In this document: piece after piece, positions 22,370-33,898 of the stretch
Layout of the letters: each line of letters opens with the position of its first letter
How positions within the stretch are numbered: position 1 is the stretch's first letter
NCBI RefSeq assembly: GCF_902686445.1
Contig: NW_025920107.1
Location: 186,001 to 250,000 of the forward strand
Source: Sciurus carolinensis
Lineage: Eukaryota; Chordata; Mammalia; Rodentia; Sciuridae
DNA length: 64,000 nt
Direction of reading: 5' to 3'
Position numbers and translations under genes: made by a program
Notes under the pieces: generated by a model
What the model was told of the DNA's origin: nothing
Seen by the model: the letters and a program-made list of their open reading frames with translations, nothing else
Database searches by the model: none

Positions 22370-23820
22370 CTAGGGTAATTCAGCAAGAAGGCAAATTCTA
22401 GCTGGAAAGACTAACAGAGTTTTTCAGAGGAAGATTACACAGAGTGACTGCCCACTCCAGCAGGGTCACAGGCACGTCTCATGAGCAGTGTCTCAGAAGT
22501 GAGATGGTGCATTATCAACATTGTATTGGACCTCTGTGCCAGGTGTGATCTGCAGCAAGCTGAACAGGGTTCTACAGGTCTCCAGGCAGGTGGGATTTCA
22601 GGACCCCCAGTTGCCTGTCTCAGAAGGAATATCCCACAAGAGTCTGAGATGCATCACATGCACATTAGTTTTGAGATACAAATTTCAAGAACATTGTATA
22701 GAAATGTGATTTTAAGAACTGGTACTCTCCATTCTTCTGCAATTAGTGGGAGGGACTGTAGGCTGAGGAGGACAGCAGAAACATGACTGATCTGTTGCAG
22801 ACCCCTGGATATTCCTTGAAAGCCTTGCATTAGCTGTTCCCATTCTCAAGAAGAGTCTAAAAGAGGTCAGGGAGTTATCAAACTGAACAAGATGGCAGAC
22901 AATGTCAGAACCTGAATCTGGACCACACTCTGACTGACCAGAAACCCCACTGACCCACTGAAGAGAACTGGGGAACTGCTTTCTTTCAGTCCTGCAGTTG
23001 CCTAGCCCAGGGTCCCTGACTTGCTGGCCTTCTCTTTCTGGACTCAGCTTCTTTCCATGTGAACATTGAGCTGTGGACCCTTGGAAGGAATGTGCCAGGC
23101 TCTTCCAGGGAATCAGGCAGCCTTGAGAGAAAAGATCTCAACCAGACTTTGTTGTGTGTCCTTTTAATCCAGTTACTCAAGACACTGAGACAGAAGACAG
23201 CAAATCCCTGGTCAACCTTGGCAACAGTGAGCCCATGTCTCAAAAAAAATTAGTAAAATGAGACCAATTAGGAGATGCAGCCCCAGATGTGAAAGTCAGC
23301 AACCCCAAACTGAGGCCCAGCTGCAGCAGAGCCTGTCCCAACCTGACCATTTCTGTCTGTAAATTGAAACCAAGGCCCAGGGTTTGACTGACTATCAAGA
23401 TTGTGTTTGAAAACATTCCATACACATCATGAAGAGAGCCACCTCAATTTATCTTAATTTTTGTAACAGAAATTAGATATTTATAAATTAAGGAGCATTT
23501 CTAGTAAGGAGCTTGACTTGTGGTTTGCTGGCACTGGGAGCAAAGTGGAACCAGCTTGGGCAGAGCCAAGCAGCTCCATGCTGTTGATGGCCAAACAATT
23601 GGAATAAGAACAATATAAGTGTGTGCAGGCTACAGGTACAGTCCTGTGAGAGGCAGATGAGACTGGAAAACAGATTCCTGCTCCAGGCTGAATCCCTGCT
23701 CTGGAGGTTCTAGGAAGATGGGACGAGCCCCATGTGGCACTGGGTCCTTCAAGTGTGGCTGGTAAACTAAGGCTCTGGATTTTATTTTATTTTATAATAT
23801 ATTGTGTCATTTTATGTTAT
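22370..23820. other. Probable GAB intron, no gene recognised
   Basis: Nothing recognisable by homology. A run of A with flanking TTAG at about 23240 may be a retroposon end, but no element body is clear. Confidence 0.35.
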
Positions 23821-23824
23821 GTAA

Positions 23825-24045
23825 TTTTATTTTCTGATAACAAGGATTGTGCCCTGAGGTGCTCAAACATAGAGTTATATTCCCAGCCATTTTTCTATGT
23901 TTTATTTTGAGACATTGTCTCACTAAGTTGCTTACAGTCTTCCTAATTTGCTGAGGCTGGCTTCAAACTCCCATCCTTCTACCATTAGCCTCCAAACCCT
24001 ATGGGAAGACAGACACATGCCATGGTACCTGCATAGACACTGGAT
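23825..24045 (-). repeat. B1-dID SINE
   Basis: Read on the minus strand, a B1 head (GTACCATGGCATGTG, AGCCTCAGCAAATTAGGAAG, TTAGTGAGACAATGTCTCAAAATAAAA) is followed by an ID-like part (GGCTGGGAATATAACTC, GAGCACCTCAGGGCACAATCC). Both halves are present in the expected order. Confidence 0.8.
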
Positions 24046-24329
24046 TTTAAATTTTATTTAATTTTAATCAATTCCAATCTAAATGGCACATGTGTACAAC
24101 AAACAGCACAAGCTTTGGAACAGCTCTGAAGCAGAAGCAAAGTATGACTGGATCCACAGCACAGGGCCATCAGCCAGGTTTTGCTTCCAGATCTGAAACT
24201 TGAGACCCTGATGCCTGTTTGTGATTCTTAACAATGGGAAGTTTCTCTAGAACCCAATAATCACTTGCTATTGCCAAGGAACTGTGAGGGTTATATTAGA
24301 TCACCTTCTGTCGTGTGCTTACCTGAAGA

Positions 24330-25010
24330 GAGGTCCTCATTCTCATATTTAGAACTGTAAAGCAGGGAAACAGGATCCCCTGCTCTGCTATGATCACAGA
24401 ATCATGCTAGTTCCATCTTACAGCTCTAATGTAGGAGCAATTTGTCAGGGGTGGGCTCTGAGGGCCCCAGAGTCACACCGTGTCCTGATCTCTAAGGTGG
24501 CGCCTGGCAGCTTGCCAAACATAACTGCACTCATATACAAGTTTTAGGAAGTAACTCCGGTTGGCTGTTGTACATGAGGCAATCCTGGTATCTGCCTGGA
24601 GACTGTTCCTTGATAGGCTGACTTTCCTGGTAGTCTACTCTCTGATAGGCTGATGTTCTCAATATAACTCTGAGACTTGTGGAATAAAGTCCTTTTGGTT
24701 CCTGTGATCAAGAAGAGTGTACGTGTTGTGATTGTCCCCGTGGGCAGTGGGTGATCATACACTTTTGCCCCTGGTCTAGTGTGGTCACAAGACCATGCTT
24801 GTCCCATTTTAGACCTCTGAAGAAGGGGCAGAGGAGTCCCTGATCCAGGGTGGTCATGGACCCATGAGTGTCCTACCTATATCCCTAAAGCAGGGGCACA
24901 AGGGTCCCTAGCATGATATGGTTACTGGACCAGGTTTGTCCCAACTTACATCTCTAAGCAGGGGCACAGGAGCCACTGGCCCTCTGTGGTCAATGGGCTG
25001 CATTCATCCC
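24330..25010. repeat. Diverged tandem array of a ~70-bp unit, split by an LTR-like insert
   Basis: Units of the form GGTCACAAGACCATGCTTGTCCC, then TCTAAAGCAGGGGCACAGGAGTCCC, start near 24778, 24848, 24916 and 24984. A further unit and a half (24330-24450) lies on the other side of a ~330-bp unrelated block. Copies are 65-80% alike by eye. Confidence 0.65.
24440..24777 (+). mobile_element. Possible solo LTR inside the tandem array
   Basis: The block breaks the 70-bp array and has LTR-like signals at short spacing: CAATATAACTC (TATA-like, about 24659) and GGAATAAAG (polyadenylation, about 24681), followed by a G/T-rich end. The exact edges and family are not determined. Confidence 0.4.
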
Positions 25011-25325
25011 TATCATGCACTCTCTGCTCCATGACTCATGCACTGCTCCAAGTGGAGGTACTGGTGGATGCATTGCAGCAGTGCTCTGAGGACCAGGTGG
25101 CCTGTGATTCTTCCCCTAAAGAGGCAATGTATGTGAGCTATGCAGATTGACTCTTGGGTGACAGGTTAGAACATTTTTGTTCTTCAAGGTTCTGCTGATT
25201 TGAGCAGCTCAGCTCAGCTCTGTATGATCAGGGATCCTCACTGGCTAATGAAATATTTCTCAGGGAGTCTGTGGATAAAAAGTAAGGACATGTGGGAAGG
25301 TGGCCCCATCCTGAAGTGGGTCATC

Positions 25326-25530
25326 AAAAGAAGGACAGGTATTTAACATCATTGTGAGACTAAGCAGCACCTTCCCACCTTGCACATCACTGCTATCTCT
25401 TTGCCCTCCATGAAAACAGGGTGGGTCTCTGGTAAACGAGCTCTTACTACTCTGGAGTAGCCTGAGGGAGTGTGACTCATGTGGTGTGTGGTCAGATCTT
25501 GAGCAGAGAGGACCCCCATCCTGATGCCAG
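25326..25530 (-). pseudogene. Candidate remnant of GAB third exon
   Basis: On the minus strand one frame reads GGPLCSRSDHTPHESHSLRL followed by LQSSKSS, and after a frame change PTLFSW and later KYLSF. In GAB2 the order HGPRSSPAELSSSSQHLL, RKSS, PTLFTF, EYLYL occurs with similar spacing. Several stops follow PTLF. The identity is low and no splice site is certain, but strand and order suit an exon between 18.2 and 38.4 kb. Confidence 0.4.
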
Positions 25531-25539
25531 CTTTGATAA

Positions 25540-27080
25540 ATAAGTCCGAACAGCCAGGTCAAACTATGTAGTATATACCCGACTGGGTATGTGACCTGAT
25601 TTCTCCTGCATGCCCCAGAAATACCCCAGGGACAGGAAAGTACACTGAAAAACATCCCCAGAAACAAACTGCATATGTGATATCAAATCATCATATTTCT
25701 TCTGGTAACTGTTTACCCTTTGTAAGAATCTTCCCCATATCTCTTTAGGAAAGAGTAATAAGGATGTTATTGCATGCTACCTGATGTCAATATTCAAACA
25801 GTGTCCTTCCCAGTCTTCTACTGATCCTATAAGCTTTATCCTGGGTATTTTTGTGTGAATTATGTAGGGAACTGGAAATTTGCAAATGATATAAATATCC
25901 TGGTGTTTCAAGAAGGGTTATAAAGAGAACTGAGTGTGAAGGCACATATTTTTTTCTCAGCTTTCAAGTGGAGGGAGGCCTGGAACCCAGATACTGAGGT
26001 CAACATGCATTACACCTGGAGAACCCACTACAAAAGCAGAAAAGACAAAATTTTTATAAAGAAAAAATTCCCATCTGCCAAAAATCTCTTTTCTGCTGAA
26101 CAAACCACAAGTGTTGTAATGGTTCCTTATGCATCCTTTAACAAATGAAAATCAACAGGTTGTGTCTACTGGGAACCCTTCAGGATTTTTCCCATGGGAC
26201 TGAGAGATGCAGTATCTCCCCCTCCAATGAACCATCTTTCAGGAATACCAACAGCAGCTCCCAAAATCTCCATGATGCACCCATGAAGCACTGGGTAAAA
26301 GTCAAAAGCATTTGATTCAATTCATGTAAGAAATCATAACCTTTGACAAAGATTTACATCACATCATCTGTGAAGTGGTGTGGGTTTAGGCAAGTTCACC
26401 CCAGAATCTGGGGCCATATGGATCCACAACAAGTGAGCCAGAGCCAAAGCAGGTCCTGGTGGATGAGGTCAGTTTCCTGTCCAAAGGGTTAGAGGCATGG
26501 TAAAAGAACCTGGCATCACAACGCAAAATCAGACCTGACTCAGAGTATTCTGCTATCACCCACCTGTGAGACCTGGAGTCAGTTATGGTTAGGTCTAAGG
26601 GTTGTTGTAACTTGTTAGTTGGATTTATACTATGTCTCTGCTTTCAGGGCAGAAGCTCAAAGCAGAGCTGCTGTCACATCCTTCTGTGGCTGTGGAGGGC
26701 TGATGTGAGGGCAGACATCTCCTCACTGATGACAGGGGTGGAATTTGAGCCAAGTTGTGGGAAGGTTCTTGACTGGCCTTGCAAAAGAATTTTTTCCTTA
26801 AATGAGTTTTAGGCAATCAAAACTGAGTGCCTATGCAAACACAGCCAAGGTCAACATAAAGTTCTTCCCTTCTGCAAAGTTTCAGTGTTAGGCAGGAAAG
26901 AAATGCTGTTCCTTTACAAGAAAAACAGATATTCTTTTAAAGAGCCTGCAACAGGCTCTTTCATGAGCAGTTGTCAGATGCTGAACGCTTGCTCCCTCAT
27001 AGCTCCTAACTCAACTGGGGACCCTTACTGATGACTAGTTTCTGACTCTTTTATTAAGTAATATATTTTCTCAGTTGTCA
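25540..27080. other. Probable GAB intron, no gene recognised
   Basis: No homology recognised on either strand. Confidence 0.35.
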
Positions 27081-27094
27081 ATGAACCTTAATTT

Positions 27095-27190
27095 AATTTA
27101 ATTTGTTTATTTATATGCAGTGGTGAGGATTGAACCAGGGCATCACACATGTTCAGTGTTACACCACTGAACCACAACACCAGCCCCTAT
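27095..27190 (-). repeat. ID-type SINE
   Basis: The minus strand reads GGGGCTGGTGTTGTGGTTCAGTGG, then CATGTGTGATGCCCTGGTTCAATCC, as in ID elements, followed by an A/T-rich tail. Confidence 0.75.
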
Positions 27191-27861
27191 ACTCTGACTC
27201 TTATGTGGAGAGTTTTGTAACAACTTTGTACTTTTTATGAAAGCTGGTAACTTGAAACACACTGGATTTTTCACTGAGAAGGAAGCCAAACTTTTCCCTC
27301 TTCAGGAAGTCCTCACAGTACTGAAACTCTCACATGCAACTAATGTCCTCCATCTAGAAATGGAACCTCTAAACAGCTAAGGGAACATCCCTCATGAACA
27401 AGATGTCAAGGGTCCAAGGGAACATATTGTTTAGAAAACAAAGAAACTGACCAACTCCTTGATTGTTCCAGTAACAATCTTCCTGATCATTCAAAACATC
27501 CTCTTGCTTAGTCCTTGGTGCCTAAGCCAGCATACCTGGCCTAGTGACAGACTCCCCAAGATTGCCTGAATGATGCCTGTTCATACACCATGCTGCCCCC
27601 ACATCAATTGACCCTGGCATCACTTAGATCTGCAGCATCAACAGCTACAGCAGGGTGGAAGACATGTATGAAGAACCAAGGAGCTTCCCACCAGAGAGGA
27701 TGCACAAGGCAAGTTAAAACTCACTTTGGAAAGCTGAGCTACTCTTCACAAAATGTGAGAGGAAATGGGCCCATTATCCTCCCAGGAAGACAAAAATCAG
27801 AGTTCCACAGCAGCACTTCACTCCAAGTCTAACTGTTCACACACTTTCTAGGTCCTGGTGT

Positions 27862-28185
27862 TATAAGGTCACCCCCCGCCTCAGGTGCCAACATGGTGCT
27901 GGCTGAGCTTCTCTTTCTGATTTTACTCCTCATAACTTCTTGCCACCAGCACATACTCACACCCAATCAGCACTCAAAACCCTGCCCAGACCCCTAGCAA
28001 CAAGGCTTACCCAATCAACCATCGTCCCATCCCCCAGCAACAAGGCTCTCCCAATAAACTCTCACCCCATTTCATGCCCCAACCAATCAGCCTCTTCCTG
28101 GCCCTATATAAGTGTGTGCATTTTTAAAATAAAATGGAATTTCTCTGGTGATTATCTTTGGACTGTGGCTCTGTGGCTTCTTTCA
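27862..28185 (+). repeat. 5' LTR of class I provirus
   Basis: The 324-bp LTR begins TATAAGGTCAC and ends CTTCTTTCA. It has CCAAT boxes, a TATATAA box (28105-28111) and AATAAA (28128-28133) at typical spacing. The flank GGTGT precedes it. Confidence 0.9.
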
Positions 28186-28186
28186 T

Positions 28187-28204
28187 TGGTGCCGAAACCT
28201 GGGA
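28187..28204 (+). promoter_or_regulatory. Primer-binding site, tRNA-Phe type
   Basis: TGGTGCCGAAACCTGGGA starts one base after the 5' LTR. It differs at a single position from the tRNA-Phe-complementary site known from other mammalian ERVs. Confidence 0.85.
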
Positions 28205-28736
28205 GGGGAAACACCTCAAATATCGGGAACCCCCTCCATCTCCCCCTGTCAAAGCTTCTTACCCTCATCCGCCTTCTTGAGCACTGGCTACCCTGCAACC
28301 ACCACCAGTCAATTTCTAGGTGAGTCACCACTCAGGAGGCAGTCACCTTTAACTTGACTATTGCAGGGTGTCTGGTTGTGATTGTCTGGCAGCCCCTGAT
28401 GTCTGGTTATAGGGAGGAGACCACACCCCACCTCAGCCTTCATGACAATAGTGGACTCCTAGGCACCTCTTTCCTCCCTCAGTCAGGTGGGAGGGAAAAA
28501 CAGAGCCCTTACTCTTCTCTCTTCTTGATCTTTCTCTCCTCTCTCCTCTCCTCTTCCACAACTACTGGCAAAAGCCTAGCACTAGGTACTCCGTGACCTT
28601 CAGCATTTCACCCCGGCAGGGAAAGTCTCTGGTACGACCTGACTTTTCCCTTGCCACCAACTCTTTTGAGTCTCGTGAATGGTTTCACTCATTGGGGACA
28701 CCTGAACAAGTCACCCATTCATTTCCCCAGGTTCAG

Positions 28737-28777
<41 letters not shown>

Positions 28778-28825
28778 TCCCCTCCTTTGTCTCTAATCTC
28801 CCTCACTTCCTCTCTGCTGTAAACA
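28205..28825 (+). other. Class I proviral leader with (CT)n tract
   Basis: This is an untranslated pyrimidine-rich leader. A pure (CT)n microsatellite occupies about 28738-28773. No open frame here resembles a retroviral protein. Confidence 0.6.
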
Positions 28826-30400
28826 ATGGGGGCCTCTTCTTTCCTCCCAAATGACTCTTCTTTAAAATGCCTACTCTCCTACTTGGCTCATCTCTCACTC
28901 ACTACAGTTATTAAACCTAAAATCCTCATTAAATTCTGTAACCAAGATTGGCCTTCATACCTGTTAGACAATCTTAGTTGGTGACCTCCCAAAGGCTCCC
29001 TTGACCCCCAAATTCTCTGGGATCTTTTCAATTACTGCCAGCACTCAAAAAAGTGGAAGGAGATCCCCTACATTGAAGCCTTTACCCTCCTCCATTCTCA
29101 CCCCAATCTCTGTTCTTTCTGCAGCCCTCATCAGGACTCCTCACCTGCGAACCCTCCCCTACTGCTGAGCCTGCCACCTCCTCTTTCGATCCCACAGATG
29201 AACCACCCCTCTACCCTCGCCCACCTCCCTCTGTCCCTTCCTCTCCTTCACCATCCTCTCCTGAGTCCTCCTCACCATCACCCTCCCCTTCCCCTAACTC
29301 CTTCAGCCCTCCAGCCACTCAGTCATGCTCCCAAACCACCCATACCCATGTCCTGGCACCCCTTCAAGAGGTTGCTAGACCCGAAGAGGTTATTCGGGTT
29401 CATGTTACATTTTCCATGACCGATCTCACACAGCTTGAGAAGAGATTGGGCTTTTTCACAACTGATCCCACTACGTATATTTGGAAATTCCAGTGGGTCC
29501 TCCAGGCTTATAGTCTCACCCACCATGACATCTACATGCTTTTAGCCAATACCCTTCTTCCTGAAGAATGTAAGCAGGTATGGGAATTAGTCCAAGTCCG
29601 TGCAGATGACACTCATCATAATAATCCTAACCATCCCACTGGCCCCCATGCGGTTCCTAAACAGGACCCAGACTGGTACTATAACACCACAGCATGAGTG
29701 CAGCTGAGAAATCAGTTTGATTGCTGCATAGTTGCTGACCTTAAGAAGGACGCCAGTAAGGCAGTTAATATCCAAAAAAATCAGGAAATAATGCAGAAAA
29801 AATGATGAAATCCCTTCTGAATTTTTAGATCATATCACTAAGGCTCTCCAAAAATATACCAACTTAGATCCCGAGACCTCCAATGGTAGACACGTCCTTA
29901 TGACTTATTTTCTATCTCAAAATTACCCTGACATTAAGGCTAAATTAAAAAAAAAAAAGGGGGGGGCCCGCAACACCTCAGACTGAATTCTGGCTGTGGC
30001 TTTCAAGGTCTTCCATAACCGTGATGAGGAAGCTCAATGCTGCAAATACCAAAGAAATGAAAAGGCAGAGCATAGTAAATTTCAGATCCTCTCTTAGGTC
30101 CTTCAAGGGACCCCCCCCAAGATGGCCCAACATCATCCACAAAGTAAAAATCCAGGTGCCTGCTTCAAATGTGAAAATAAAGGCCTCTGGGCAAGAGCAT
30201 GTCCCACCCCAAGGACCCCTATTACCCCTTGCCCAAAAATGCCAACAAATGGGTCACTGGGGATCAGACTATCCCACCTCCTGAAGGGGAGCTGCGGCCA
30301 GGAAGCCTAATGCTGACCTCCTGGGCCTGGTACACACTTGATGGGGTCTTGTGTCCTCCTCCCCAGCCATCACTATTGACAGGCAGGAATCCAGGGTGTA
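28826..30400 (+). pseudogene. Degenerate gag of class I ERV
   Basis: An ATG at 28826 starts MGASSFLP, a myristoylation-type N terminus. A TGA at 28982-28984 stops it after 52 codons. A proline-rich region follows, then capsid (29416-29697: LEKRLGFFTTDPTTYIWKFQ, LTHHDIYMLLANTL), broken by a TGA at 29695. A run of A then G (about 29947-29967) disrupts the next part. One nucleocapsid knuckle reads CFKCENKGLWARAC, with Leu where His is required, and a second lies in another frame. The gene cannot give a functional Gag. Confidence 0.85.
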
Positions 30401-30407
30401 GATTCAT

Positions 30408-33400
30408 GTGGATGGGCACTATATTAACTTCCTCTTAGATACTGGAGCCACATTTTCGGTCTTGAGGGAGTTTTGGGGACCCACAATGTCATCATCCTCC
30501 CCTATTGTTGGGGTAGGAGGGAAATCTATACTTCCACTAAAGACCCCTTCCCTTACATGTACCATAGAAAATTTCCCATTCTCACATTCTTTCCTTGTCA
30601 TGCCCCAATGTCCAGTGCCACTTCTTGGTGGGGACATCCTCTCAATCCTCAAAACCACCATCTTGATACAACCAACATCTTCCCCCACTCTACACTTCCT
30701 AATGGCCCTCCTGGCAGATGATCCCACAATTCCCTTTTGCTCTGACTGGGCCAGGCCACTAGAGGGTCATTCACACACCCACTTTCCTGACCCAACCCAC
30801 TTCGTCAATCCTATCATTTGGGATACCCAAAACCCCTCCACAGTTGATTGTCCTCCTGTCCGCATTTGCCGTAAAGATCCCAACCAGTTTCCTAGTCAAT
30901 CCCAGTATCCCTTGTCCACTGCTGCCCTACTTGGCCTCCAGCATATCATACATGAACTTTTGACTAAAAAATACCTTCGGCCTACCCATTCTCCCTATAA
31001 CACCCCCATATTAGTGGTTAAGAAACCTAATGGTACCTACCGGTTGGTACAAGACCTTCACCTCATTAATTCCTGTTATTCCTATCCACCCCCTGGTCCC
31101 TAACCCGTACACTCTTCTTTCCCAGATCCCAGCCACCTCTACCTATTTCTCTGTTATCAAATTAAAGGATACATTTTTCTCTATTCCTCTTGGACCTGAA
31201 TCCCAAGACATTTTTGCATTCACCTGGACTGACCCAAAAACCCGACATTCTCAACAACTCACATGGACTGTCCTTTCTAAGGGTTTTAGGGATAGTCCCC
31301 ATATCTTTGGGTGGGTCTTGGCAGTGGACCTGGAAGGCCTCCACTCAGCCTTCCCTGACTCCACCCTCCTTCAGTATGTAGATGATCTTCTCCTTTGTAG
31401 CACTTCGGCTGAAATCTCCAATGTTGACACCATCAACTTACTCAATCACCTAGACCAAAAGGGGTATCAGGCCTCCCCCCAAAAGGCACAAATCTCTACA
31501 CCCACGGTCACCTACCTTGGGTTCCTCAATTAACATGGAAAAAAGGCTATGACCAATGACAGGAAATACCTTATTAACTCTCTCCCCACCCCAAAAACCA
31601 AGGTCAAAATTTTATCATTTTTAGGACTGGAAGGATACTTCAGGGCATGGATTCCAAATTTTTCCCTCCTAGCTAGACCATCATATGATATGACAAAGGA
31701 CCCCCAGAATGAGCCACTACTTTCAACTGTGGACGGCCTTTTCAGATGCTCAAACAAGTGCTCCCTCAAGTCCCGGCCCTTCACTTGCCTAATTTTTCCA
31801 AACCATTTCTCTTGCATGTTCATGAAAAGGGAGGCCAAGGTTTGGGGGTCTTAGGACAAGAGTACGGCCCTACTTTTGCTCCAGTAACTTATCTTTCTAA
31901 ACAGCTAGATACTACCATTAAAGGGTGGGCACCTTGCCTGTGAGGCCTAGCTGCCAGTCAGGTCCTCCAGAAGGAAGCTCATAAGCTGACCTTTGGATCC
32001 CCTCTTACCATTCTTTTACCACACCACCTGAAGGATCTGCTAACCTACAATGGATTCCAGTCACTTCCTCCCTCTAGGGTGCTTTCCTTACTTGTGTCTT
32101 TTCTCCAGAATCTGGCGGTATCCTTTAAACCTTGCCCTCCATTAAACCCTGCCTCTCTGCTCCTGACCTCCCCTCCCCCAGCTGATTTCCCCATACACAG
32201 TTGTACAGAAACCTTAGAAAACTTTTTACCCTGTTCCACTTCAATCTCTGAAGGCCCTTTGCCACATCCTGACCTTATTTGGTTTATGGATGGTAGTTCA
32301 TTCATGCACGATGGCACACGGAGAGTGGGATATGCTGTCGTCTCCCATTCAACAATAGAAGCCAACCCTCTTCCACCAAACACTACTAACCAAAAGGCTG
32401 AACTTCTGGCAGCTATTTGAGCCTGTTAATTGGCAGCAGGGAAAGCTCTATCCCTCTACACAGATTCTAAGTATGTTTTTCACACTTTGCTGTCCCATGC
32501 TGCCATATGGAAGGAAAGAGGACTGCTAACATCCAAGGGCACTTCTGTTACCAATGCCAAACTTATTTCTCACCTACTCAGGGCTGCACAGTTGCCCTCC
32601 AGGCTTGGAGTCACTCATTGCAAGGCACATCAATCTGACTTTTCTCCCATCACAGACAGAAACTGTAGGGCTAACCAAGTGACATGGGCAGCCGCCCTCA
32701 AAACACTGGGCCCCTCCACTGTGCTCATGCTCACCCTCTCCGGCAATATGTACGAGGAAGGCCATAAACACCTTTTTCACTTCCTTCATTCCCTGTTCCA
32801 CTCTAGCCTCCAAAGCCTGGCAACCTTCCTCCAATCTTTCCTCTCCCTCTCTGCAGATGACAAAGCCCTCTTACAACACATATCCTCTACATGCCACATC
32901 TGCCAGCAAACCAACACCAACACACACTTGCAGCCCAAACATTTTCCCTCTCACCAAGCCTGCGGGCACACCCCTGTGGCAGACTGGCAAATTGATTTTA
33001 CCAACATGTCCAGGGTTAAACACATAAAATATCTGCTGGTCCTAGTAGACACCTTCTCTGGCTGGGTCGAGGCCTTTCCCACATCCAACAAAAGAGCCTC
33101 TACAGTAGCCTCCATTCTGATGACTCAAATCATTCCTCAATTTGGAATGCCCACCTTGATCCAGTCCAACAATGGCCCATAGTTCACCTCACAGATCACC
33201 CAGTCTCTCACTCAGGCTCTGTCCTCTCCTTGGCATTTCCATTGTCCTTATCACCCACAAGCATAAGGGAAAGTTGAAAGAACAAACTGAACTCTCAAAG
33301 ATATCCTTACAAAGTTCACCATGGAATTAAGTATGGTTTGGTTAAAACTACTTACTCTGGCCCTTCTCCACCTGTGGGCTCTGCCAAAAAAACTCTCACT

Positions 33401-33790
33401 CCTTTCCCCTTTGAGATTATGTATGTCCACCCCCTTCTTCCCCCTGGCATCTCACCAAAAGCCTGGCCCCTTCCTGAGAACTATGTCCTACCCCTTCTCT
33501 TCCAACTCTGAACTGAATTATGGAAGCACCAAGACTGGTTTCTCCCTGACCCTGACCTCTCCCAGAACTCCCTCCCTCTAACACCTGGTCAGTTTGTGTA
33601 CTATTGTCCCCCGGGAGAGAGAGACACCCTCAAACCAAAATGGGAGGTCCCAAGGTTGTTGATCTTGTGTACTCCGATAGCTGCCAAGCTGGCCCTTCCT
33701 AACAATTGGCTTACTCATGGATTCATATTTCCAGGCTAAAACCAGTCTCCAGTTTCTCGGGCCCTGAAGAAACTCACCTGAAGTCTTTGG
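30408..33790 (+). pseudogene. Degenerate pro-pol of class I ERV
   Basis: Protease is visible as FLLDTGATFSVL from 30426. RT fingers follow in the same frame to a break near 31095, where homology moves to the frame of 31030-31533. That frame keeps the RT Asp (VIKLKDTFFSIPL) and a YVDD box. Further breaks occur near 31531, 31740 and 31940. RNase H pieces (MDGSS, QKAELLA, TDSKY) and integrase follow. Integrase has CHIC and IDF, but the second catalytic Asp is Asn in QSNNGP, which is then followed by a TAG at 33180. A late piece ends WIHISRLKP, the usual gammaretroviral integrase C terminus. Confidence 0.88.
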
Positions 33791-33898
33791 TGACATCTTC
33801 CTGCAGACCTCAAATGAAATACTCTTGCTCTACCTCTCCTCATAACCCCTTAAAGTTTCATTTTTTCCGCATCTCCCTTTTTGAGCCAGTTCCTGAAC

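Noticed and set aside
28593..28854. Ser-Leu repeat protein in the class I leader
   Set aside because: The Ser-Leu run is only the (CT)n microsatellite read as codons.
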